A model generated the notes under the pieces. That model ran no database searches, was not told the DNA's origin, and was given only the letters and a program-made list of their open reading frames with translations. From the NCBI RefSeq assembly GCF_034653355.1, contig NZ_JAYEER010000004.1:868001-932000 (forward strand): DNA of 64,000 bases. The letters are read 5' to 3'. The DNA comes from Nitrospirillum sp034653355 (GTDB taxonomy: Bacteria; Pseudomonadota; Alphaproteobacteria; Azospirillales; Azospirillaceae). This document shows positions 57,432 to 64,000 of the stretch, in pieces. Every line of letters starts with the position of its first letter. Positions within the stretch are counted from its first letter, which is position 1. Both the position numbers and the translations under genes were made by a program.

Positions 57432-58655
57432 TCAGGCGTCGAAGCCCATGGCCTTGCGCAGGTTCTCGTCCAGCTTGGCCAGGAAGTCCTGGGTGGTCAG
57501 CCAGGGCTGGTCCGGGCCGATCAGGATGGCCAGGTCCTTGGTCATGAAGCCGAACTCGACCGTCTCCACGCACACCTTCTCCAGCGTCTTGGCGAAGTTG
57601 GTCACCTCCGGCGTGCCGTCGAACTGGCCGCGGTAGGCCAGGCCCTGCGTCCAGGCGAAGATGGAGGCGATGGGGTTGGTGGAGGTGGGGCGGCCCTTCT
57701 GGTGCTCGCGGTAGTGGCGGGTCACCGTGCCGTGGGCGGCCTCGGCCTCCACGGTCTTGCCATCGGGGGTCAGCAGCACCGAGGTCATCAGGCCCAGCGA
57801 GCCGAAACCCTGGGCCACGGTGTCGGACTGCACGTCGCCGTCGTAGTTCTTGCAGGCCCAGACGAAGGCGCCGTCCCACTTCAGGGCGGAGGCGACCATG
57901 TCGTCGATCAGACGGTGCTCGTAGACGATGCCCTTGGCCTTGAAGCGCTCGGCGAACTCGGCGTCAAAGATTTCCTGGAAGATGTCCTTGAAGCGGCCGT
58001 CATAGGCCTTGAGGATCGTGTTCTTCGTGGACAGGTACACCGGATAGCCGCGCTGCAGGCCGTAGTTGAAGCAGGCGCGGGCGAAGCCGCCGATCAATTC
58101 GTCCAGATTGTACATGCCCATGGCCACGCCGGCCTCGGGGAACTTGAACACGTCGTAGGTGATGGCCTCGCCGCCGTCGTCGGGCGTGAAGGTCATGGTC
58201 AGCTTGCCGGCGCCGGGCACCTTGAAGTCGGTGGCGCGGTACTGGTCGCCGAAGGCGTGGCGGCCGATGACGATGGGCTTGGTCCAGCCCGGCACCAGGC
58301 GCGGCACGTTCTTGCAGATGATGGGCTCACGGAAGACGGTGCCGCCCAGGATGTTGCGGATGGTGCCGTTGGGCGACTTCCACATCTTCTTCAGGCTGAA
58401 CTCGGCCACGCGGGCCTCGTCCGGGGTGATGGTGGCGCACTTCACGCCCACGCCGTACTTCTTGATGGCCTCGGCCGCGTCCACGGTCACCTGGTCGTTG
58501 GTGGCGTCGCGATGCTCAATGCCCAGATCGTAGTATTTCAGGTCGATGTCGAGGTAGGGCAGGATCAGCTTGTCTTTGATGAACTGCCAAATGATGCGGG
58601 TCATCTCATCGCCATCAAGCTCGACGACGGGATTGGCAACCTTGATCTTCTGCAT
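57432..58655 (-). CDS. icd: NADP-dependent isocitrate dehydrogenase (homodimeric type II)
   Basis: This is a type II NADP-isocitrate dehydrogenase of 407 residues, as in mitochondria and many alphaproteobacteria. Motifs include VVELDGDEMTRIIWQFIKDKLI at the N-terminus, KCATITPDEARV, SPNGTIRNILGGTVFREPI, KNYDGDVQSD and EAEAAHGTVTRHYREHQKG. ATG at 58655 has AAGG upstream. It differs from the long icd encoded at 53177, only 3 kb away. It probably is the main TCA enzyme (inference). Confidence 0.94.
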   Translation of the reverse strand: MQKIKVANPVVELDGDEMTRIIWQFIKDKLILPYLDIDLKYYDLGIEHRDATNDQVTVDAAEAIKKYGVGVKCATITPDEARVAEFSLKKMWKSPNGTIRNILGGTVFREPIICKNVPRLVPGWTKPIVIGRHAFGDQYRATDFKVPGAGKLTMTFTPDDGGEAITYDVFKFPEAGVAMGMYNLDELIGGFARACFNYGLQRGYPVYLSTKNTILKAYDGRFKDIFQEIFDAEFAERFKAKGIVYEHRLIDDMVASALKWDGAFVWACKNYDGDVQSDTVAQGFGSLGLMTSVLLTPDGKTVEAEAAHGTVTRHYREHQKGRPTSTNPIASIFAWTQGLAYRGQFDGTPEVTNFAKTLEKVCVETVEFGFMTKDLAILIGPDQPWLTTQDFLAKLDENLRKAMGFDA

Positions 58656-58898
58656 TCTCAATGCCTTCTGCGTATAGGTAATTTTTATGACAGCCGGCGC
58701 CGCGTTTGAGCGCGCCTCGATATGCCAGAGCCGTTTCCCGGGTAAGAAACGACCGCGATTGGGCGACCAGTATATCGGACGGCCGGTATAAGAGCCCATT
58801 CGGGCCCGGCGATCAAGCAAGCGGGGCGGGGAACCGGCGTGCGGTCCCCGCAACGGTGTCCCCCCGAAGGAATCGGGGCCGGTCGCCCTTGAAACAGC

Positions 58899-59483
58899 CT
58901 ACAGCCGTTCCACCGCGATCTTCTGCAGGGCGTCCGGCGCCCGGCGCAGCGCCGGCAGGATGCCATGGACGCTGTCGACGAAGGTGAAATAGCTCTCGAT
59001 CTCGCCCCGGCCGAAGCCGGTGGCCCGGATGTGGGTCAGCAGATCCCGCAGCGGGTCCCAATAGCCGTCGATGTTGGCGATGACCACCGGCTTGTCGTGC
59101 AGGCCCAGCTGGCGCCAGGTGATGATCTCGAACGCCTCGTCCAGGGTGCCCAGGCCGCCGGGCATGACGATGAAGGCGTCGGACTTCTCCACCATCATGC
59201 GCTTGCGGGTGTGCATGCTGTCCACGACGTGCAGCTCGGTCAGGCCGCTGTGATCCACCTCGCGCGCCTGGATATGGTCGGGGATGATGCCCACCACCTC
59301 GCCGCCCGCCGCCAGGGCGGCGTCGGCGGTGATGCCCATCAGGCCGACACGGCCGCCGCCATAGACCAGCCGCAGGCCGGCGTCGCCGATCAGGGTGCCC
59401 AGGTCGTGGGCGGCCTTCTTGTATTCCTCGGACACCTGGCCCGAGGACCCGCAATAGACACAGACGCTACGCACCTTGGACAT
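58899..59483 (-). CDS. LOG-family protein (TIGR00730 type)
   Basis: LOG proteins cleave nucleoside 5'-monophosphates (for example cytokinin riboside monophosphate) to the free base and ribose 5-phosphate. The 194-residue protein has VCVYCGSSGQVSEEYKKAA, LVYGGGRVGLMG, the catalytic PGGLGTLDE and DSVHGILPAL. ATG at 59483 is chosen; ATGs at 59492 and 59498 lie just upstream. The actual substrate is unknown. It is divergent from the cytochrome genes. Confidence 0.87.
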   Translation of the reverse strand: MSKVRSVCVYCGSSGQVSEEYKKAAHDLGTLIGDAGLRLVYGGGRVGLMGITADAALAAGGEVVGIIPDHIQAREVDHSGLTELHVVDSMHTRKRMMVEKSDAFIVMPGGLGTLDEAFEIITWRQLGLHDKPVVIANIDGYWDPLRDLLTHIRATGFGRGEIESYFTFVDSVHGILPALRRAPDALQKIAVERL

Positions 59484-59726
59484 TCCTCTCATCCTCATGG
59501 AACGGTGGGGATGGGATGAAACCACCTCATCCCCGCCCGGGATGCCGCCGTCCGATGGCTGCCAGCGGGGCTTGCCGGACGGGTGACGGCCCGTTACACC
59601 ATCCTTGCGAGCCGACTGCAAGCCATCCGGCAGGCCGTGCAAGGCGGCGAATGGCATTAGGCGACCCGGACGGGTGGCGGGCAAGGCCATAGAGATAAGT
59701 GGTTACAATCAGGGCAGGAGAGAAGA

Positions 59727-60254
59727 ATGCCGCGTGTTTTTCGTGATGTGCCGCAAGCCTTTCGCGCCAGCCGCCCCTGGGGTCGCCCCTGGGACCGCCC
59801 GCTGCGGATCGCCGCCGGCCTGGCTATCGCCATCGCCCTCCTGGGCGGCGGCGTGGCCCACGCGGCGCTGGAACCGGCGGAAATCGTCAAGGCCCGCCAG
59901 CAGGACATGAAGAAGCTGGGTGGCGGCATGAAGGTTTTCATGGGCTATCTGAAGGATGACAAGGGCACGGCGCAGGACGTGGCCGCCGCGGCAGCCGCCA
60001 TGGAGGCCGTGACCAAGGGCCTGCCCGACCAGTTCACCGACGGCACCGCCGTGGGCGTGGGCGAAAGCGAGGCCCTGCCCATCATCTGGCAAGATAACGC
60101 GAAGTTCCGCCAGGGCTTCACCGACCTGGCCCAGGCGCTGGACAAGATCCTGGCCCTGCCGGCCACCGCCGACAAGGCCGCCATCGGCCCGGTGGTGCAG
60201 GCCGTAGGCGGCACCTGCAAGCAGTGCCACGACACCTACCGGCAGAAGAAGTAA
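59727..60254 (+). CDS. Cytochrome c' family protein
   Basis: This 175-residue periplasmic haem protein has a signal peptide (about residues 25-46, ending GGVAHA). The mature part is a four-helix bundle with a C-terminal haem motif CKQCH in GTCKQCHDTYRQKK, as in cytochrome c'. Such proteins bind NO or pass electrons. It is followed seven bases later by a cytochrome b561 gene, a frequent pairing. Confidence 0.88.
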   Translation: MPRVFRDVPQAFRASRPWGRPWDRPLRIAAGLAIAIALLGGGVAHAALEPAEIVKARQQDMKKLGGGMKVFMGYLKDDKGTAQDVAAAAAAMEAVTKGLPDQFTDGTAVGVGESEALPIIWQDNAKFRQGFTDLAQALDKILALPATADKAAIGPVVQAVGGTCKQCHDTYRQKK

Positions 60255-60261
60255 GCCGGGC

Positions 60262-60981
60262 ATGACGCCCAAGAGTCAGGGCGGGGCTCCCGGGGAGCGC
60301 GTCCCCATCTGGGACCTGCCCATCCGGCTGTTCCACTGGCTGCTGGTCGCCGATTTGGCCGGGCTGTGGTGGACGGCCACCCATGACAATCTGGCCCTGC
60401 ATTTCAAGCTGGGCTACGCCGCTTTGGCCCTGTTGCTATTCCGCCTGTTCTGGGGGGTGATGGGTAGCGACCAGGCGCGCTTCGCCCGCTTCCTGAAGGG
60501 ACCGGCGGCGGTGCTGCGCCATGTGCGCCACCTGGCCACGCCCGGCCCCCTGCCGCCGCAGCGTGGTCACAACGCGCTGGGCGGTTGGGCCGTCGTCATG
60601 CTGCTGCTGGTGCTGCTGGCCCAGGTGGGCACGGGCCTGTTCGCGGTGGATGACGACGGGATGGAGGAGGGGCCGCTGGCCCATCGCGTCAGCGCATCGG
60701 TCGCCAAACTGGCGCGGCGACTGCACCACGCCAACTTCAGCCTGATCCAGGTGGTGGTGGCGGTCCATGTGATGGCCGTGTTGTTCTACCTGGTGGTCAA
60801 GCGCGAGAATTTGGTGCGCCCCATGGTCACCGGCTGGAAGCGCCTTACGTTCCTGCCCGGCGCGGACGTGCGGGAGGGCGCCCGGAACGCCGACCGCCAT
60901 GGCTGGGTGCCGCTGTGGCGGGCGGGCCTGCTGGCCGCCATCGCCGCCGGTTTGGTGGCGGGTCTGGTCGTTTTCGCCTGA
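60262..60981 (+). CDS. Cytochrome b561-like membrane haem protein
   Basis: This 239-residue protein has four or five transmembrane helices and conserved His ligands: RLFHWLLVADLAG, ALHFKLGYAAL, and the pair in LHHANFSLIQVVVAVHVMAVLFY. It resembles the cytochrome b subunit of di-haem b561/hydrogenase-type electron carriers. It likely passes electrons between the quinone pool and the cytochrome c' encoded just upstream. The C-terminal helix (GLLAAIAAGLVAGLVVF) follows a cytoplasmic loop. Confidence 0.85.
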   Translation: MTPKSQGGAPGERVPIWDLPIRLFHWLLVADLAGLWWTATHDNLALHFKLGYAALALLLFRLFWGVMGSDQARFARFLKGPAAVLRHVRHLATPGPLPPQRGHNALGGWAVVMLLLVLLAQVGTGLFAVDDDGMEEGPLAHRVSASVAKLARRLHHANFSLIQVVVAVHVMAVLFYLVVKRENLVRPMVTGWKRLTFLPGADVREGARNADRHGWVPLWRAGLLAAIAAGLVAGLVVFA

Positions 60982-61105
60982 GGCGGCGATCTTCCAGGCT
61001 TGATCGCGCGGGCGCCACCGGGCTATTCCGGGACAGCACCCGGGGTCTATCCCAGGATCGTTGGGGGGCTCATGAACCGGCGGCCGGGGCTCTGCCGCCG
61101 GGAGA

Positions 61106-62137
61106 ATGACAAAGGAACCGACTGTGACGCAGAACAAGGTCATTGCCGCCGTCGTCGGCGTGGGCGCGCTGGCGCTGCTGGTCTGGGGCTTGTCCCACAT
61201 GCAGGCCGACCGCACCGCCGGCACGACGCAAACCCCCGCCCCGGCGGTGGCCGAGGCCCCGTCCGGCCCCAGCGCGGTTCCCACCTTCGACGTGGTGCGC
61301 GTCAGCCCCGACGGCACGGCGGTCATCGCCGGCCGCGCCATGCCGGGCGCCGCCGTCACCATCTCCGATGGCGACAAGGAGTTGGGCACCGTCACCGCCG
61401 ACAAGCGCGGCGAGTGGGTGCTGACCCCCACCCAGGCGCTGACCCCCGGTTCGCGCACCCTGTCCTTGAAGATGAAGACGGCGGAAGGCGCCGAGGTCGC
61501 GGCCGATGAGACGGTGACCCTGGTGGTGCCCGACGCCAAGCGCGACATCGCCGGCCGCAAGCAGAACGAGACGGGCGGCGCCTTGGCCGTCGTCACCCCG
61601 CGCCAGGGCGGCAGCCGCGTGCTGCAGAGCCCGGTCAAGACCGACAAGTCGCTGGCCGTGGCCATCGACACCATCGACTACAACCGCGCCGGCGCCGTCA
61701 CCGTGGGCGGCGACGCCCCGGCCAAGGCGGAGGTGCAGCTGTACCTGGACAACACCCTGGTCGGCCACGCCACGGCCGACCTGCAGGGGCGCTGGTCCAT
61801 CACCCCGGAACGCCTGGTCGACCCCGGCCGCTACACCCTGCGCGTCGACCAGGTGGGGGCCGACGGCAAGGTGGCCGCCCGCGCCGAGGTGACCTTCGAG
61901 CGCCAGCCCATCGCCGACAGCGACAGCCGCGCCGTGGTGGTGGTGGCCGGCAACAACCTGTGGACCCTGGCCCGCCACCTCTATGGCGAGGGTATCCAGT
62001 ACACCACCATCTTCGACGCCAACCAGGACCAGATCCGCGACCCCAACCTGATCTACCCCGGCCAGATCTTCATCCTGCCGACCACGACCGGGCAGGCGGG
62101 CGGCGGGCAGGCTGGTGGCGCCGGCGGGCATCACTGA
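61106..62137 (+). CDS. LysM-domain membrane-anchored or exported protein
   Basis: This protein of 343 residues has an N-terminal hydrophobic segment (VIAAVVGVGALALLVWGLSHM), two Ig-like beta domains (VIAGRAMPGAAVTISDGDKELGTV and VGGDAPAKAEVQLYLDNTLVGHATAD) and a C-terminal LysM-like domain (VVVVAGNNLWTLARHLYGEGIQYTTIFDANQDQIRDPNLIYPGQIFILP). It probably binds peptidoglycan. GTG at 61124 with AAAGGA upstream is an alternative start. The next gene is convergent with a 27-base gap. Confidence 0.83.
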   Translation: MTKEPTVTQNKVIAAVVGVGALALLVWGLSHMQADRTAGTTQTPAPAVAEAPSGPSAVPTFDVVRVSPDGTAVIAGRAMPGAAVTISDGDKELGTVTADKRGEWVLTPTQALTPGSRTLSLKMKTAEGAEVAADETVTLVVPDAKRDIAGRKQNETGGALAVVTPRQGGSRVLQSPVKTDKSLAVAIDTIDYNRAGAVTVGGDAPAKAEVQLYLDNTLVGHATADLQGRWSITPERLVDPGRYTLRVDQVGADGKVAARAEVTFERQPIADSDSRAVVVVAGNNLWTLARHLYGEGIQYTTIFDANQDQIRDPNLIYPGQIFILPTTTGQAGGGQAGGAGGHH

Positions 62138-62164
62138 TCATAGAGCTTGGGGGCGGCCCGGGCT

Positions 62165-62725
62165 TCAGGGGCCACCCTGCAATTCCAGAGTCAGCCCGGT
62201 CACCCGGGCGGACGCGGCGCGGGGGGGCGCCTGGCCGAGCGGCACCAGAATGATCGTCACTTGCGGGGGGGCTTGGATCAGGGTCCGCAGGCCGCCAGCG
62301 CCGTGTCCGGCCAACGCCGTCCGCAAATTGATGACGAAGGATAAGGGCGGCGCCCCCGGCGGCGGGCTGCTGGGGAAGAAGGCGACGTTGCCCAGGTAGC
62401 CGGGGGCGGAGTCTGGAGTTTCCGCCGTCGCCTTCGGCTGGTTCAGGAACAGGCGCAGGCCCAGCCCGACGTCCGCCGGGTTGCGCACCGCGCCGATCTC
62501 GACGCGCAGACTTATGTCGGGGCCCGGCCGGGTCAGGATTTTCAGGCCGTCCTTGGGGGCGGTCCCCCGCCAGGTCGGCCTGAGGGTCAGCGGCCTGTTG
62601 AGGGGCAGGTCGGCGGGCGTGGTGGCTAGCGCTGGTGTCGTGGCCAAGGCGAGGAACAGGCCGAGGATGCGCGCCCGCCAGCGCTGGCGGGTGCTCGGCG
62701 GAAGATCGCGCGGCTTCCCGTTCAT
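62165..62725 (-). CDS. Exported stand-alone tyrosinase C-terminal-domain paralogue
   Basis: This 186-residue protein has a signal peptide (ILGLFLALATTPALA). Its remaining sequence aligns with the C-terminal domain of the neighbouring tyrosinase: VGLGLRLFLNQP (VGLRLFIDTP in the tyrosinase), GYLGNVAFF (GYVGFVAFF), SFVINL (TFVLDV). It has no copper-binding histidines. It follows the tyrosinase stop by 70 bases on the same strand, so it is probably co-transcribed. It may cap, mature or inhibit the enzyme (inference). Confidence 0.68.
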   Translation of the reverse strand: MNGKPRDLPPSTRQRWRARILGLFLALATTPALATTPADLPLNRPLTLRPTWRGTAPKDGLKILTRPGPDISLRVEIGAVRNPADVGLGLRLFLNQPKATAETPDSAPGYLGNVAFFPSSPPPGAPPLSFVINLRTALAGHGAGGLRTLIQAPPQVTIILVPLGQAPPRAASARVTGLTLELQGGP

Positions 62726-62795
62726 CCGGTCCGTTCCTGTTGGGGCCCTTGGCGTTTCCGTGGCGCCGGGGGCGTCACGGAAACGCGACTGGTCC

Positions 62796-64000
62796 TTATA
62801 TGGCGACGATCTTGACCGATGCCACGGTCAGCTTGGACGCCGCCTTGTCGTCGTTCAGGGCCACGGGCACGATGGTAACCGCGTTTTCCCGCCCCTCCTT
62901 CAGGTTCAGGGCTTCCGCCTTCTCGGTCACGTCCAGCACGAATGTGACGGTGTGGGGGCCGCCGTGGCCAGCGTCATGGGTGCCGAAGAAGGCGACGAAA
63001 CCGACATAGCCTTTGTCCTCCACCGGTGTGCTGGCGTCGGCGCCGGGCGTGTCGATGAACAGGCGCAAGCCTACGCTGGGGTCGGTCGGTGGCACCACCT
63101 TCTCCAGGATCATGTAGTAGCGGGCCTGGGGTGACGGCGTGGCCGTGGTGGCCCGCAGGTTGGGCGTGACCGACCGTTTGACAGGTGCCGTCTCGGGCTT
63201 GCCGATGGCGGTGGTGATGGCCGCGCTGCCCGCCAGCACGAAACCATCCAAGGGATTGCCCCCCGGGGGAACGGTGGCGACGGGGCTGGCCGCCAGGGCG
63301 GCCACGGCTTCAGCCGCCAGGTTGGGCGTGCGGCCGTTGTCATAGATGTAGCCCAGGGCCTCGGTGGATAGCTGGTTCTTCACGATTGGGCTGATGGGCG
63401 TGCCGTTCGGCAGGTAGAAGTTGTTGGGGAAGGTGAAGTCCCGCCACAGCGCGTTCGTCTCATCCGTTCGGCCCATGCTGCGCCAGACGGACCACAGCCG
63501 GTCAACGTTGCAATGGTGTAGCCAGAAGATGGGGTCCAAGGGCGACATGTAGTTGCCCATGTTGCCGCCGATGGTGCCGTGCACGGTGTTGTGCGGCGTG
63601 CCTTCCAACGCGCCGGTGCCGCCACCGGCCCGCTGCCATTTGTTGTCCAGGTTGTTCTGGCCCGAGGGCATGTAGCTGCCGAAGGCTTGATAGTTGGTTT
63701 GGCTCAGCACCTGGCTGTTGATCACCGGCAGGCCGACGGCGCTGGCCGGCATGGGCGTGCTTGCGGTCACCCGCCGGGTGGTGTCGTTCAGCGAGCCGGT
63801 CCAGAAAGGGGCGGGAATGGTGGGGCCCGTGGTCCAGTTCCAGTAGGGCAGCGCGAAATCCGCCTTCTGCGCCACGTCGCGGATGATGTTCTCGAACGCG
63901 ACCAGATAGGCGCGATGCCAGGGCAGGAAGTACCAGTTGCCATGCGGGCAGTGGTTCTGGTGGATGCTCGCCTGCACCCGCCAGTTTCGTTTGTCGCTGG
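62796..64000 (-). CDS. Tyrosinase-family type 3 copper enzyme (partial, runs off the window)
   Basis: At least 401 residues of a tyrosinase are present; the reading frame stays open to the window edge, so the N-terminus is missing. The copper A histidines are visible in HQNHCPHGNWYFLPWHRAYL, and those of copper B in TPHNTVHGTIGG and DPIFWLHHCNVDRLW. A C-terminal beta domain (VGLRLFIDTP, GYVGFVAFFGTHDAGHGG, TVTFVLDVTEK) resembles the shield domains of some tyrosinases. It oxidises phenols to quinones. It is followed by a gene for a free copy of the C-terminal domain. Confidence 0.88.
   Translation of the reverse strand, partial: SDKRNWRVQASIHQNHCPHGNWYFLPWHRAYLVAFENIIRDVAQKADFALPYWNWTTGPTIPAPFWTGSLNDTTRRVTASTPMPASAVGLPVINSQVLSQTNYQAFGSYMPSGQNNLDNKWQRAGGGTGALEGTPHNTVHGTIGGNMGNYMSPLDPIFWLHHCNVDRLWSVWRSMGRTDETNALWRDFTFPNNFYLPNGTPISPIVKNQLSTEALGYIYDNGRTPNLAAEAVAALAASPVATVPPGGNPLDGFVLAGSAAITTAIGKPETAPVKRSVTPNLRATTATPSPQARYYMILEKVVPPTDPSVGLRLFIDTPGADASTPVEDKGYVGFVAFFGTHDAGHGGPHTVTFVLDVTEKAEALNLKEGRENAVTIVPVALNDDKAASKLTVASVKIVAI

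Overview
This is a high-GC alphaproteobacterial chromosome segment, most likely from the Rhodospirillales and close to Azospirillum/Nitrospirillum. The evidence is a GcrA cell-cycle regulator, a CckA hybrid kinase next to flhB, flagellar genes that include MotE and a DUF6468 protein, and CheZ-type phosphatases. No rRNA, tRNA or CRISPR array was seen.

Layout. Positions 1-4.2 kb hold a LuxR-type response regulator, a CheZ-like phosphatase, rlmJ and a lytic transglycosylase. Positions 4.6-10.3 kb hold a TPR-methyltransferase, an lrgAB pair, an unknown PhoD-like protein, and a MarR regulator divergent from a serine hydrolase. Positions 10.7-16.0 kb hold a DEAD-box helicase, prfC, an amine oxidase and a VOC protein. 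Positions 16.2-25.5 kb are a tightly overlapped motility operon: fliL, a frameshifted fliM, DUF6468, motE, a second cheZ, two MotB-like genes and a large secreted TPR protein. Positions 25.5-26.9 kb are a compositionally different accessory block: a BPSL0067-family (probable peptidoglycan amidase) gene between two STY0301-family secreted proteins. Positions 27.1-35.5 kb hold two divergent flagellar export/basal-body units (flhB2, FlgN-like, fliO, fliP against flgB, flgC, fliE, fliQ, fliR, flhB), followed by cckA. Positions 35.8-42.2 kb hold recA, three poorly characterised genes and alaS. Positions 42.2-53 kb are mixed: a MoxR ATPase and its likely VWA partner are separated by about 8 kb that contains a low-GC membrane protein, two chemoreceptors, an orphan solute-binding protein and a phospholipase C-like phosphoesterase. 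Positions 53-59.5 kb hold two unrelated isocitrate dehydrogenases, gcrA, a possible group II intron remnant, a frameshifted two-DTG aspartic-protease-like gene and a LOG-family gene. Positions 59.7-64 kb hold a cytochrome c'/b561 pair, a LysM protein and a tyrosinase that runs off the window.

How the parts fit. Motility dominates. Two sigma-54-like promoters precede fliM and flgB. Two CheZ paralogues end in tails that resemble the CheY-binding N-terminus of FliM. cckA, gcrA and a perfect TTAA-N7-TTAA CtrA-type site upstream of gcrA tie the window to the CtrA cell-cycle network. The most system-like accessory locus is the STY0301/BPSL0067/STY0301 cassette, read here as an amidase effector with candidate immunity proteins. 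Three genes (fliM, the FlgN-like gene and the DTG protein) each carry an apparent one-base shift in or beside a homopolymer, so sequencing error must be excluded before calling them broken.
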